A stretch of DNA of 42,467 nt from Thalassospira sp. HF15 (GCF_011806525.1 NZ_JAAVKI010000011.1:1-42467); one strand, 5' to 3'. Positions 16,430-25,150 are shown, counted from the stretch's first letter. Notes: a model not told the origin generated them from the letters alone. A program made the numbers and translations.

Positions 16430-17128
16430 ATGAGCACCGATACTCTCCTCACCGGACCAAGTGTCCCGGCCGCTTCCGGCACGACCAAAAGCGTTGTCAT
16501 CTTGCTGCACGGCTATGGCGCGGACGGCAATGATTTGATCGGTCTGGCGCCGCATCTGGCACGCGCCCTGCCCGACACAAGCTTCTATTCGCCCAACGCA
16601 CCCTTCCCGTGCGAAATGTCCCCCTTCGGGCGTCAGTGGTTCAGCCTCGCCGAATATGATCCGGAATTCCTGCGCCGCGCGCCGGAAACCATGTCGGGTG
16701 CCCTTGCCGCGATGGCTGAAGGCGCGCGCAAGAATGCGGCCTATGTCGATGACTTCATTGATCACGTCATGGAAACCCATGGTGTCAGCGCTGATAAAGT
16801 CGCCCTTGTCGGCTTTTCGCAGGGTACGATGATGTCTCTGCAAACTGCCCCGCGCCGCAAAGAACAGATTGCCGGTGTTGTCGGATTTTCCGGTGCTTTG
16901 CTGGGCGAACAGGCCTTTGGTGCTGAAATCAAATCACGTCCGCCGATGGTGCTCGTGCATGGCACTGCCGATCCGGTCGTCCCGATCGAGGCCTCCCGCC
17001 TGGCGAAAGAAACCCTTGCAGCCAATGGCATTGACGTCAGCCTGCATGAACGTCCGGGCCTGCAACACGGCATTGACGAGGAAGGCCTTGGCATTGCCAT
17101 CGACTTCCTGGGCAAACGGCTTCACTGA
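16430..17128 (+). CDS. Phospholipase/carboxylesterase family hydrolase
   Basis: 232 residues, the size of the small carboxylesterase / acyl-protein-thioesterase-like family. The triad is Ser130 in GFSQGT, Asp181 in HGTADPVVP and His213 in LQHGID; the oxyanion region is LLHGYGADGND. These enzymes hydrolyse short- to medium-chain esters in the cytosol. The ATG at 16430 (MSTDTLL) has AGGAAA upstream, whereas an earlier in-frame ATG gives 29 residues that lack family features. A hairpin terminator follows about 30 bp after the stop. Confidence 0.9.
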   Translation: MSTDTLLTGPSVPAASGTTKSVVILLHGYGADGNDLIGLAPHLARALPDTSFYSPNAPFPCEMSPFGRQWFSLAEYDPEFLRRAPETMSGALAAMAEGARKNAAYVDDFIDHVMETHGVSADKVALVGFSQGTMMSLQTAPRRKEQIAGVVGFSGALLGEQAFGAEIKSRPPMVLVHGTADPVVPIEASRLAKETLAANGIDVSLHERPGLQHGIDEEGLGIAIDFLGKRLH

Positions 17129-17439
17129 TCAGATATCTCGTCCACACCAGATTGGCAAAAAGCACCTTTCTTAAACGTCAGGTGCTTTTTTTCTGCCTGA
17201 TCGTTCCAACATAAGAGCAGCAAAGCGCGATTTCCCACGCACGTGTCTAAACCACAACCCACAAATTCTTTTTGTGCCAGTGCCTTACGAACAATCGGCT
17301 TGCAAAAAGTTGGTGCAATCAACCACGATAAAACCTATACTTTTCGGTATTATATAGTTTTAAACTATACTAAAGAACATATCTGAGAATAACTTCGCGC
17401 GCCCTGGCGCCACGAATAGCAAGAAAACGGGAACCGATC
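17129..17439. promoter_or_regulatory. Intergenic region upstream of chemoreceptor 1
   Basis: 311 bases. The first part holds the esterase terminator. The AT-rich second part carries an 8-bp perfect inverted repeat around a single base (TATAGTTT 17353-17360, AAACTATA 17362-17369) and the 11-mer ACCTATACTTT (17333-17343), which recurs upstream of the second chemoreceptor. These are likely promoter or operator elements, though no complete -35/-10 pair was assigned. Confidence 0.5.
17157..17192 (+). terminator. Rho-independent terminator after the esterase gene
   Basis: Stem AAAAAGCACCT and AGGTGCTTTTT (11 bp) with a 12-base loop and a run of T. It lies about 30 bp after the stop. Confidence 0.85.
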
Positions 17440-19140
17440 ATGCTTCAGAACATAAGAATTGGTCAGAAAGTCGCCAGTTTGTCGCTGCTGTCCTTGATCG
17501 CCTTGCTGGCGATTGCAGCTCTTGAACTTCAAACTTTGCGCAGCGGGTTGCTTGAAGACCGCAAAGACAAAATTCAGGCAACTGTTTCAATGCTGGTAAC
17601 CGCCGCCCAGTCCTATCAAGACCGCGTAAGCAGCGGCGAACTCACCCAGGAAGAAGCCACGGCCGATTTTTACCGCTGGAGCACAGCGGCAAGGTTTGAC
17701 GAAGGCACCGGCTATTTCTTTGCCTATGATGAAAACGGCATCAACAAGTTGCACGGCGCCAAACCGTCACTTAACGGCACGGACATGAGTCAGGTCAAAG
17801 ACCCGACCGGCAACTTTATTGTGCAGGATCTTCTCGCCGCGGCTCAAAACCCCGAAGGCGGTTTCTTCTCTTATTACTGGCCAAAACCCGGTGAGCCCGA
17901 GGACAAACTGTTCGAGAAACTTTCCTATTCCGCCATGCTCCCCTGGGGCGATGCAATTGGCACCGGTATCTATATTGATGATGTTGATAAAGCGTTCTGG
18001 GAACAGGCCGTCTTTGTGATGGTGATCATCGCAATCGTTGTTGCCCTGATGATTGCCTTCGCACTGGCGATCGGACGTAACATTACAGGTGGCCTGAATA
18101 AACTCTCCGCCCGCATGAGCGAAATCGCCAATGGTAACCTTGAAGGCGAAATCGAAGGTCAGGAACGTGGTGACGAAGTTGGCGACATGGCACGAACCGT
18201 CGTTTCCTTCCGTCAGCAGGCCGTCGAAAACCGTGAATTGCAGGATCGCCAGCAAAAACTGGAAGCTGAGGCAGACGAACAACGCCGTCAGGACATCACC
18301 GACATGGCTGATAGCCTGGAAGAACGTGTCAAAGGTCTGATCCGCGCGATTTCGGGCTCCATCACCGAGATGAAGCAGGCAACTTCGAACATGGAAGAAG
18401 CCAGCAACACCAACAGCCAGCTCTCTGCGGCTGTCGCCTCGGCAACGACCCAGACATCCACCAACGTTCAAACGGTGTCTTCGGCAACAGAAGAGCTGAC
18501 AGCTTCGAGTGACGAGATCGCGCATCAGATCTCGCAGTCGGCAGAGGTCGCCAATCAGGCCAATGAACAGGCCACCCGCACCAACGAGACCGTAACCGGG
18601 CTGGCTGATGCCGCACAGAAGATTGGTGATGTTGCCAAACTGATCGGTGATATTGCCGAACAGACCAACCTGCTTGCCCTCAACGCCACCATCGAGGCCG
18701 CACGTGCCGGTGATGCAGGCAAAGGCTTTGCTGTTGTCGCAAGCGAGGTCAAAAACCTTGCCAACCAGACCGCCAAGGCGACCGAGGAAATCAACCAGCA
18801 GATCCTCTCGGTTCAGAATGAAACCGGCGAAGCGGTTGAGGCGATCCGTCTGATTTCCGAAACCATCGCCCAGGTCGCCGATAGCTCGACCGCGATTGCG
18901 GCTGCGGTTGAAGAACAACATGCCGCCATTGGCGAAATTTCGCGGAACGTTCAGCAAGCCGCTGACGGCACCAGCGAAGTCTCCCAGCGCATCGAGACGG
19001 TCAACGAAAATGCCGGTCGCGTCTCGTCCGGCACCAGTCAGCTTGCCCATTCGGCAGAAAAACTGGTTGAAGAAGCACAATCGCTTGATGAAGCGGTTGA
19101 ACAATTCCTTGCAGATCTACGCAAACGTGCAACCGATTAG
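17440..19140 (+). CDS. Methyl-accepting chemotaxis protein (sCache), copy 1
   Basis: 566 residues. TM1 at about 10-30; a periplasmic single Cache domain (sCache_2) at about 31-188 with [14 protein letters not shown] and [12 protein letters not shown]2 at about 190-212; HAMP at about 213-265; then the signalling coiled coil with the conserved tip starting at Glu407 ([28 protein letters not shown]). It senses a small ligand outside and controls CheA. There is no C-terminal CheR pentapeptide. It is followed by a terminator and then by a second receptor of exactly the same length, so the pair is a tandem duplication. The ligand is unknown; small organic acids are common for sCache domains. Confidence 0.94.
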   Translation: MLQNIRIGQKVASLSLLSLIALLAIAALELQTLRSGLLEDRKDKIQATVSMLVTAAQSYQDRVSSGELTQEEATADFYRWSTAARFDEGTGYFFAYDENGINKLHGAKPSLNGTDMSQVKDPTGNFIVQDLLAAAQNPEGGFFSYYWPKPGEPEDKLFEKLSYSAMLPWGDAIGTGIYIDDVDKAFWEQAVFVMVIIAIVVALMIAFALAIGRNITGGLNKLSARMSEIANGNLEGEIEGQERGDEVGDMARTVVSFRQQAVENRELQDRQQKLEAEADEQRRQDITDMADSLEERVKGLIRAISGSITEMKQATSNMEEASNTNSQLSAAVASATTQTSTNVQTVSSATEELTASSDEIAHQISQSAEVANQANEQATRTNETVTGLADAAQKIGDVAKLIGDIAEQTNLLALNATIEAARAGDAGKGFAVVASEVKNLANQTAKATEEINQQILSVQNETGEAVEAIRLISETIAQVADSSTAIAAAVEEQHAAIGEISRNVQQAADGTSEVSQRIETVNENAGRVSSGTSQLAHSAEKLVEEAQSLDEAVEQFLADLRKRATD

Positions 19141-19395
19141 GTTGCATATTCAGCGAAACCATCCGAAAGGCTGGGGCATAATGCTCCAGCCTTTTTTTGT
19201 TCGCGTCAGACAACACCGGCCGCGAGCCCAGCGTATGCAACGCATAGCAACTTGCAACCAGGACGCAGCGAACCCATTTTCAAATTAGAACTCACCACAC
19301 CTATACTTTGGGCTAATTCTACTTGCACTAAACTGATAGGCGAACCATTATATTCGTATATTTTGAATAAACGTCGCTTCTGGCGGAGGAAAAAC
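19141..19395. promoter_or_regulatory. Promoter region of chemoreceptor 2
   Basis: Holds the terminator of the first receptor and the 11-mer ACCTATACTTT (19299-19309), shared with the region upstream of the first receptor at a similar distance from the start (97 versus 107 bp). GGAGGA just before the ATG at 19396 is a strong ribosome binding site. No further gene is visible. Confidence 0.45.
19166..19198 (+). terminator. Terminator between the two chemoreceptors
   Basis: Stem AAAGGCTGGGGC and GCTCCAGCCTTT (12 pairs, one G-T) with loop ATAAT, ending in a run of seven T. It suggests the two receptors are transcribed separately. Confidence 0.88.
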
Positions 19396-21096
19396 ATGCT
19401 TGGCAACCTGAAGATTGGCTACAAAATCATCGCCTTGTCCGTGATCGCGTTACTTGGTGTTATCGTGATCGGCGGGCTGCAGCTCTCGACACTTCGCGAT
19501 GCACTTCTTGAAGATCGCAAGGACAAGATCCAGTCCACCACCAACTACATCACGTCAATCGCAAAATCCTATCAGGACAAGGTTGATGCCGGCATCCTCA
19601 GTCAGGAGGACGCCATCAGTCAGTTCTACGAGATTGCAGGCGCTGGCAAATATGATGGCAATATCGGTTATTTCTTTGTCTTCGCGACCGATGGCATGAC
19701 CGAGATGCATGGTGCCAATCCCGCACTCGTGGGTAAAAGCCTCAATGATGCCAAGGACTCGCAGGGCAATTATTTCATCCGTCAGCTGATTGCCGCAGGC
19801 AACAAACCTGGTGGTGGTTTCTCGTCCTATCACTGGCCCAAGCCCGGTGAGGATGAAAGCCTGACCTTCGAAAAACTCTCCTTTGCAGAGCCCCTCCCCT
19901 GGGGATCGATCATTGGCACCGGCATCTATATTGATGATGTCGACGCCGCCTTCCGCGAACAGGCAACCTTCGTCATCATTATTGGTGCAGTCATTCTGTT
20001 GATCATGACCCTTGTCGGGCTGGCCATTGGCCGCGACATCACCGGCGGCCTCAAAACCCTTGCTGCACGTATGCGGATCATCTCGACCGGTGATCTTGAA
20101 GGCAGCATCGAAGGTCAGGAACGCCGCGATGAAGTTGGTGATATGGCGCGCACCGTGGTTTCTTTCCGTGAACAGGCGCGCGAAAACGTCAAGCTTCAGG
20201 AAAACCAGCGTGCGCTGGAAGAACAGGCCGAAGAAAATCAGCGTAAAGCCCTGATGGAAATGGCAGACTCCCTTGATAAGAAGGTCAAGGGTCTGATCAA
20301 CTCAATCTCGGCTTCCATCAAGGATATGCAATCGGCCACCGATGAAATGCGTGATGCAACCAATATGAACAGCGAACTGGCTGGCGCTGTTTCAACCGCA
20401 ACCACCCAGACATCAAGTAACGTTCAAACGGTTTCGGCTGCGACAGAGGAACTCTCTGCCTCCTCTGATGAAATCGCACAGCAAATCGCAAACTCGGCCA
20501 ACATTGCCAACCGTGCAAATGACGAAGCCACGCGCACCAATGAAACGGTCACCGGTCTGTCCGAAGCCGCTCAGCGCATCGGCGATGTCGCAAGCCTGAT
20601 CGGCGACATTGCTGAACAGACCAACCTGCTGGCGCTCAACGCCACGATCGAAGCCGCCCGTGCCGGCGATGCCGGCAAAGGCTTTGCCGTGGTCGCAAGC
20701 GAGGTCAAAAACCTCGCCAACCAGACCGCCAAAGCGACCGAGGAAATCAACCAGCAGATCCTGGCTGTTCAGAACGAAACCACCGAAGCGGTTGATGCCA
20801 TCCGCCGGATTTCCGAAACCATCGCCCAGGTCGCAGACAGCTCAACCGCGATTGCGGCAGCGGTCGAAGAACAGCATGCCGCCATCGGTGAAATCTCGCG
20901 CAGTGTGCAACAGGCAGCCGATGGCACACGCGAAGTATCGGTCCGCATTGAAACCGTCAATGACAATGCCGGCAAAGTGTCATCGGGCACCAACCAGCTG
21001 GCCAGCACTGCAGAGAAATTGGTCTCCGAAGCCGTCGCGCTTGACGATGCTGTCGAAGCCTTCCTCGACGACCTGCGTAAAAGTGCCGCAAGCTAG
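19396..21096 (+). CDS. Methyl-accepting chemotaxis protein (sCache), copy 2
   Basis: 566 residues with the same architecture as copy 1: TM1 at about 10-30, sCache domain with YQDKV and [12 protein letters not shown]2 at about 190-210, HAMP and signalling domain, tip motif at the identical residue (Glu407). The cytoplasmic halves are nearly identical in protein, while DNA differs at many third positions, so the duplication is not recent. The sensor domains differ more, for instance YFFVFATDGMTEMHG against [15 protein letters not shown], implying divergent ligands. The ATG at 19396 is preceded by GGAGGA; a longer in-frame start inside the terminator region was rejected. Confidence 0.94.
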   Translation: MLGNLKIGYKIIALSVIALLGVIVIGGLQLSTLRDALLEDRKDKIQSTTNYITSIAKSYQDKVDAGILSQEDAISQFYEIAGAGKYDGNIGYFFVFATDGMTEMHGANPALVGKSLNDAKDSQGNYFIRQLIAAGNKPGGGFSSYHWPKPGEDESLTFEKLSFAEPLPWGSIIGTGIYIDDVDAAFREQATFVIIIGAVILLIMTLVGLAIGRDITGGLKTLAARMRIISTGDLEGSIEGQERRDEVGDMARTVVSFREQARENVKLQENQRALEEQAEENQRKALMEMADSLDKKVKGLINSISASIKDMQSATDEMRDATNMNSELAGAVSTATTQTSSNVQTVSAATEELSASSDEIAQQIANSANIANRANDEATRTNETVTGLSEAAQRIGDVASLIGDIAEQTNLLALNATIEAARAGDAGKGFAVVASEVKNLANQTAKATEEINQQILAVQNETTEAVDAIRRISETIAQVADSSTAIAAAVEEQHAAIGEISRSVQQAADGTREVSVRIETVNDNAGKVSSGTNQLASTAEKLVSEAVALDDAVEAFLDDLRKSAAS

Positions 21097-21131
21097 GCAG
21101 GCAACACAAAAATAATAGGACACGCGCAAAT

Positions 21132-21165
21132 AAAGCCGCCCCGGATCATCTCCGGGGCGGCTTTT
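21132..21165. terminator. Strong terminator between chemoreceptor 2 and yceI
   Basis: Perfect 14-bp stem, AAAGCCGCCCCGGA (21132-21145) and TCCGGGGCGGCTTT (21151-21164), with a five-base loop. It can end transcription of the plus-strand receptor and, with A-rich bases on its left, of the convergent YceI gene. Confidence 0.92.
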
Positions 21166-21192
21166 CTTTCGGATATTCAAACCGGTGTCGCT

Positions 21193-21771
21193 TTATGGAC
21201 GCGTGGCTTCAATCTCGATTTTGATGTTTACCGGGTCACCAACCTGGGATGTATCGGACCACTGGCCCTGCCCGACGCCAAAGTCGGTGCGGTTGATCGT
21301 CACTGTGCCCTCGGCTTCGGCCTTGTTGCCTTCGATCTCAAGATCGAACGGCAAGATCACTTCGCGGGTCACATCCCGAATGGTCAGGTCGGCAACCGCT
21401 TCATACTTGCCCGGCGCAATTTGGCTAAATGACTTGGTGGCGAACTTTGCCGTTGGCCACTGCGCAACATTAAACCAGTCCGGTGACACGATCTGGCTGT
21501 CACGATCGGCGTTCTGCGTATTGGCAGAAGCGATATCAATCAGAACCTCGACCGAGGACCCCGCCAGATCATCGGGTGAAAATACGATGGTGGCGTTAAA
21601 CGATTCAAATTCACCTTCAAACTCTGCACCAAGTTGGGTGCCAGTGAATTCGATCTCGCTTTCATCGGCATTAACCACCCAACTATCTGCTGCCGTGGCC
21701 ACACCGGAAAAACCGGCAAGGGTCGCAACCACAGTCAGGCTTGAAAGCATTTTGCGATTGATCAGAAACAT
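21193..21771 (-). CDS. YceI family exported protein, copy 1
   Basis: 192 residues with a signal peptide ending SGVATAADS. YceI proteins are periplasmic lipocalin-like barrels that bind polyisoprenoid or other long hydrophobic molecules. The ending typical of the family, INRTDFGVGQGQWSDTSQVGD, is present. The ATG at 21771 has AAGGA upstream and lies one base after the stop of the cytochrome b561 gene, so it is translationally coupled to it; the pairing of b561 with YceI is common in proteobacteria and suggests a shared role in quinone or redox handling. Earlier in-frame residues were rejected as they lack features. Confidence 0.9.
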   Translation of the reverse strand: MFLINRKMLSSLTVVATLAGFSGVATAADSWVVNADESEIEFTGTQLGAEFEGEFESFNATIVFSPDDLAGSSVEVLIDIASANTQNADRDSQIVSPDWFNVAQWPTAKFATKSFSQIAPGKYEAVADLTIRDVTREVILPFDLEIEGNKAEAEGTVTINRTDFGVGQGQWSDTSQVGDPVNIKIEIEATRP

Positions 21772-21772
21772 A

Positions 21773-22339
21773 TCAGCTATCCTTGATTTTGCCGGAATAT
21801 TTGCCGGGCAACATACGGCGTAACGTCGCATCCCGGTCCCAGAAATGATGTTTTAAAGCTGCCAGAACATGCACACTGACCAGTCCGGCAACTGCCCATG
21901 ACAGCAACCAGTGCACGGTGCGCAATGTATCGAACAGCTCCTGACTGGGCGCGACAAGATCTGGCAGGGTAAACAGGCCAAAGACACTGACCGGAAAATT
22001 CGCCGCCGATGACATGGTCCAGCCGGTCAACGGCATGGCAAACATCAACAGATACAATCCCAGATGCCCGGCCTTTGCCGCCAGTCGTTCAATCCGCCAT
22101 TTGCCAAGTTCTTCTGGTGTTGGTTCACTCAGGCGCCAGACCACGCGCAGGGTCACCAGTGCGAGCACCGTCACCCCCAGTGATTTGTGGCGTGATATCC
22201 ATTCAAGCTTTTCCATCCCCAACGGCAGGAGATCCATATACCAGCCAATGGAAAACACGCTGACCACAAGAAGCGCCATCACCCAGTGGAAGCTCTTGGT
22301 TACGGTGCCAAAAATCTGTTTCGTGCTGCGCAATTTCAT
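21773..22339 (-). CDS. Cytochrome b561
   Basis: 188 residues with four membrane helices. Candidate heme-iron ligands are His18 (SFHW), His51 (SRHK), His92, His143 (TVHW) and His157; two heme b groups are usual for this family. The protein moves electrons from a cytosolic or periplasmic donor to quinone or a periplasmic acceptor in the inner membrane. The start at 22339 (MKLRSTK) has GAGG upstream; a longer frame starts with a Cys-rich unlikely stretch. It forms an operon with a YceI gene downstream, and another YceI gene lies 94 bp upstream on the same strand. Confidence 0.9.
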   Translation of the reverse strand: MKLRSTKQIFGTVTKSFHWVMALLVVSVFSIGWYMDLLPLGMEKLEWISRHKSLGVTVLALVTLRVVWRLSEPTPEELGKWRIERLAAKAGHLGLYLLMFAMPLTGWTMSSAANFPVSVFGLFTLPDLVAPSQELFDTLRTVHWLLSWAVAGLVSVHVLAALKHHFWDRDATLRRMLPGKYSGKIKDS

Positions 22340-22433
22340 AACGGGCTCGCCTCGCTGCCTGTCTGGGGCTGAAATGGCATGTGCGCTGCAACACAATGGT
22401 CACAGCGCACAGCCAGAATTCAGGTTCGCCGAA

Positions 22434-23027
22434 TTACTTCTTCTTCAGGAATTCCGAAGAAATCTGAAGTTCGACTTCGTCGCCGACACCACCAACGAGG
22501 TAGTCCATGCCATAGTCAGAACGGGTCACGGTACCGGTTGCCGAGAAACCGACAGTCGCATCGCCGGTCATCGGATGATCACCTTCACCGGTCAGGGTCA
22601 CGTCAAGAACCAGCGGCTTGGTTTCACCAAGGAAGCTCAGATCACCGGTGACTTTTGCCGCATTGTCGCCGATCAACTCGATGTCGGTGCTGGTAAAGGT
22701 CGCGGTCGGGAAGGCTTCAACATTGAAGAAATCGGCGGTTTTCATGTGGTTATCAAGGGCTTCAACGCCACTATCGATCTGATTGAGATCAATCGTGATG
22801 GTCGCCGAGGATGCAGACGGATTTTCACGATCAAGGGTCAGCTCACCCGTCGTACCGCCAAAACGACCCTGATAGTCCGAGAAACCAAGATGGTTGACGA
22901 TGAAGATCACACTGGTGTGGGTCGGATCGAGTTTGTAGGTATCCGCAGCCTGGGCCGAGAACGCCGCACCCGACAGACCTGCAACAACTGCCAGTGCAAC
23001 ACCGGCTTTTTTGATCGACTTAAACAT
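22434..23027 (-). CDS. YceI family exported protein, copy 2
   Basis: 197 residues with a signal peptide (MFKSIKKAGVALAVVAGLSG, ending SAQAADT). The mature part is a full YceI domain: YKLDPTHTSVIFIVNHLGFSD, the FFNVEAFPTATFTS core and the SDYGMDYLVGGVGDEVEL end. It is more typical than copy 1 in length and in its His-containing first strand. The start at 23027 is preferred over an ATG two codons earlier because GAGGG is then at a normal distance. It lies upstream of cytochrome b561 on the same strand, so the three genes may form one transcript, although a 94-bp gap leaves this open. Confidence 0.92.
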   Translation of the reverse strand: MFKSIKKAGVALAVVAGLSGAAFSAQAADTYKLDPTHTSVIFIVNHLGFSDYQGRFGGTTGELTLDRENPSASSATITIDLNQIDSGVEALDNHMKTADFFNVEAFPTATFTSTDIELIGDNAAKVTGDLSFLGETKPLVLDVTLTGEGDHPMTGDATVGFSATGTVTRSDYGMDYLVGGVGDEVELQISSEFLKKK

Positions 23028-23327
23028 TTTCATTTCCCTCATGTTCACAAGGCGCAGACATCTGCTGCACCGCATTAAATCGTGAATTGAGGATGACAGG
23101 GCTGTGGGGCGCTCTCAAGCCGGTGAAACCGCAACATATATTTTCGTTTTTGGAAACAATCAGAAAAATATTTGCCATATTCTTGACAATTTGCGACCAA
23201 TCATCGCGATCCAGGTGTCAGCCGATCAACAGGATTTCTGCGGCATCAAGACAAACCAGATGCCTTACCCAACAAAAAATCTGCCCGCATTCATGGCCGG
23301 CTTGTTGCCAAATTGATGATGATCTTC
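23028..23327. other. Intergenic region between yceI and the DUF2155 gene
   Basis: 300 bases upstream of the copy 2 YceI gene and downstream of the DUF2155 gene on the same strand. It is AT-rich at 23140-23200, probably part of the YceI promoter. No terminator hairpin, RNA gene or credible reading frame was identified. Confidence 0.4.
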
Positions 23328-23777
23328 CTATGGCTGTTCCGGGGCGGCCTGACCTTGCGGTGCGGCTTCACCCCCATCGGTCTCAGTTCCGGCAGGATCA
23401 AGACATTCCTTAAGCCACACATCATAGACCGGGTGTTCAAGTGCGGATAAACCGGGGCTTGAAGCAAACATCCAGCCGGAAAACAGCTGTGTGCGCGTAC
23501 CATTGCCATCATCGCGGATGTCGGCAATATCAAGGAAGGTTGCGCTTTCAGGCCGTTCTTCCGGCGGTGTGCGGTAACAGGCATCGACCCGGATTTCGAG
23601 TGTGCCAAAACTGGCCGTACGGCCAACCGGCACCTCGAATGTCGAAATACGCGCGGTGATTTTATCAAGCCCCTGAAGCTGGGCAATCGGGGCCGGGCGA
23701 TAATCAAGCGCCGAAGACGCTGTTCCGATCATTGCACATGTCGAACAAATTGCGGCAATCGCAAAGGATCGTTTCAT
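23328..23777 (-). CDS. DUF2155 domain exported protein
   Basis: 149 residues with a signal peptide (ends about GTASSALDY). The DUF2155 core is clear: LQGLDKITARISTFEVPVG, FGTLEIRVDACYRTPPEERPE, and LFSGWMFASSPGLSALEHPVYDVWLKEC. Two Cys (in DACYR and KEC) may form a disulfide. The family is confined mostly to Alphaproteobacteria and its role is unknown. A short acidic, Gln- and Pro-rich tail follows the domain. It lies 8 bp from the small-protein gene and is likely co-transcribed with it. Confidence 0.92.
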   Translation of the reverse strand: MKRSFAIAAICSTCAMIGTASSALDYRPAPIAQLQGLDKITARISTFEVPVGRTASFGTLEIRVDACYRTPPEERPESATFLDIADIRDDGNGTRTQLFSGWMFASSPGLSALEHPVYDVWLKECLDPAGTETDGGEAAPQGQAAPEQP

Positions 23778-23785
23778 TGTGGTCT

Positions 23786-24043
23786 TCAGTCCTGTTTATC
23801 GCTTTTGTCATAAGGATTGTGCAGCTCGGCCACCAGATCGCGCATCACATTACGGAACTGTTCTTCATCACAGCCCATCAAAAGCGCGTCTTCCAGTGCG
23901 TCCTGCATGATCTCGCGCAGTTCACCGAAATTGTCATTGAGAACCTTGATCTTTTCTACGCACGATAGCGGCGAACCATCGCTGGCCTGCCAGGTGGGAA
24001 AGTGATCAACATTTTCGGTCTTTTTCATCAACCGCTCCGACAT
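23786..24043 (-). CDS. Small acidic protein of unknown function
   Basis: 85 residues, no signal peptide, largely helical by appearance, with an acidic run (NFGELREIMQDALEDALLMGCDEEQFRNVMRDLVAEL). No family was recognised. The position between MlaD/NDUFA12 and DUF2155 and the tight 8-bp spacing to DUF2155 make it likely to be real. A second ATG at residue 6 (MKKTEN) is possible. It may be an adaptor or assembly factor, but nothing in the sequence shows this. Confidence 0.7.
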   Translation of the reverse strand: MSERLMKKTENVDHFPTWQASDGSPLSCVEKIKVLNDNFGELREIMQDALEDALLMGCDEEQFRNVMRDLVAELHNPYDKSDKQD

Positions 24044-24144
24044 TCTATCAAAGACAGGGTTCTGTTCTTCTTGCCCTGCCCTAACATCATCTGCACCAGA
24101 CCCTGCGATGCAAACCCGGCAAAATCATGGCCGGTTAAACCGGA

Positions 24145-24597
24145 TCAATTATCGCTGTTGGTCGAAGAATAGATAACCTGACCAATCAGATCTTCGAGAT
24201 TGACCGACCCTTGCGTGTATTCGATTTCGCCACCGGCTTCGATCATGTCAATGTCTCCGCCCGGCTCAAGTGCGACAAACTTGCCACCAAGCAATCCGTC
24301 AGACGCAATCTTGGCAGAGCTATCAAGCGGCAGCGCAAGATCAGAGCGCAACGACATCTTAACAACCGCCATATAGTTATCGGGATCAAGCTCCTGCGCG
24401 GTCACCGTTCCAACAGTAACCCCCGAAACACGGACGTCATTACCAACAACAAGACCGTCAATACGGTTGAAACTGGCCATGATTTCATAGCCGTCCACCG
24501 TGTTGATCCCGGCGCGTGAATAAGAATAGGCCGCAAATCCGACCGCAACCGCGATCACAGCAGCACCGGCAATGGTTTCAATCAGTCTGTTGCTCAT
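24145..24597 (-). CDS. mlaD: MlaD family (MCE domain) protein
   Basis: 150 residues. One N-terminal membrane helix (about 8-28) anchors an MCE domain (about 38-120) to the inner membrane, facing the periplasm. MlaD hexamers bind phospholipids and shuttle them between the membranes to keep outer-membrane asymmetry; here DGYEIMASFNRIDGLVVGNDVRVSGVTVGTV is the characteristic MCE opening. mlaE, mlaF and the others are not adjacent, so this gene may work with an Mla system elsewhere. The start at 24597 (MSNRLIE) has AAGG just before it; the longer in-frame start would run through a tandem repeat. Confidence 0.88.
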   Translation of the reverse strand: MSNRLIETIAGAAVIAVAVGFAAYSYSRAGINTVDGYEIMASFNRIDGLVVGNDVRVSGVTVGTVTAQELDPDNYMAVVKMSLRSDLALPLDSSAKIASDGLLGGKFVALEPGGDIDMIEAGGEIEYTQGSVNLEDLIGQVIYSSTNSDN

Positions 24598-24621
24598 AGA
24601 CCTTATCCGTTCTGTATCTCT

Positions 24622-24651
24622 TTGAGACGTATATTGTTGAGACTTATATTG
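24622..24651. repeat. Tandem 15-bp repeat upstream of mlaD
   Basis: TTGAGACGTATATTG (24622-24636) is followed at once by TTGAGACTTATATTG (24637-24651), with one mismatch. It lies 25-54 bp upstream of the mlaD start on its promoter side, and contains TATAAG/TATACG in the minus-strand direction. It may be a duplicated promoter or operator element formed by replication slippage. Confidence 0.6.
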
Positions 24652-24732
24652 TATTGCCCTGCGTCGAAAAACAACCACCCAAACGATGGCCGCTCAAAAC
24701 AGGCCATTGCCAAACAGCAAGCAGTTCCGAAA

Positions 24733-24761
24733 CAAAACGGGCGCGAGTTGCCCCGCGCCCG
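24733..24761 (-). terminator. Terminator after the NDUFA12 gene
   Basis: Stem GGGCGCG and CGCGCCC (7 bp, 8-base loop) read on the minus strand, followed by GTTTTGTTT. It sits 27 bp beyond the NDUFA12 stop and may separate it from mlaD. Confidence 0.75.
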
Positions 24762-24787
24762 CTTGAAATCGGAATTCTTTTGGATGA

Positions 24788-25150
24788 TCAGCCTTCCGGC
24801 GACCAAGCCTGATAATCACCGGTCGCCGGTGCACGCTTGCCGCCGCTATATTCGTGGCCTTTCGGACGATAGGCGTGCTTGGTACCGGTCAAGTTAGGCA
24901 GATGATCTTTTTGCCAGTCATAACGGTCTTCGGCCTTGTCAGACAGCGGCGCATCAACGGTGTAATGCAGCCAGGCATGCCATTCAGCCGGAACTTTCGA
25001 CCCTTCGACGACACCTTTGTAAACAACCCAACGCTTGGTGCGACGACCTTTGGCCGGAGTCTTTTCGGTGTAATAGGTATTGCCGAAACGGTCTTCGCCA
25101 ACGCGCTTGCCAAACAGCGCAGTATAAATACGGGTGCCGACGGTGGCCAT
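24788..25150 (-). CDS. NADH:ubiquinone oxidoreductase subunit, NDUFA12 family
   Basis: 120 residues. NDUFA12 (B17.2) is a supernumerary subunit of respiratory complex I, shared by mitochondria and Alphaproteobacteria. The hallmarks are VGEDRFGNTYYTEK, RRWVVY and PAEWHAWLHYTVDAPLSDKAEDRYDWQKDHLPNLTGT, all present. It has no membrane segment and binds the hydrophilic arm. The ATG at 25150 is preceded by GGAGAGAG. In many alphaproteobacteria it lies near DUF2155, as here. The other nuo genes are not in the window. Confidence 0.93.
   Translation of the reverse strand: MATVGTRIYTALFGKRVGEDRFGNTYYTEKTPAKGRRTKRWVVYKGVVEGSKVPAEWHAWLHYTVDAPLSDKAEDRYDWQKDHLPNLTGTKHAYRPKGHEYSGGKRAPATGDYQAWSPEG

Noticed and set aside
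17767..19104. Open frame antisense to chemoreceptor 1
   Set aside because: Overlaps a clear gene in full, shows no family features, and an equivalent is absent on the second receptor.
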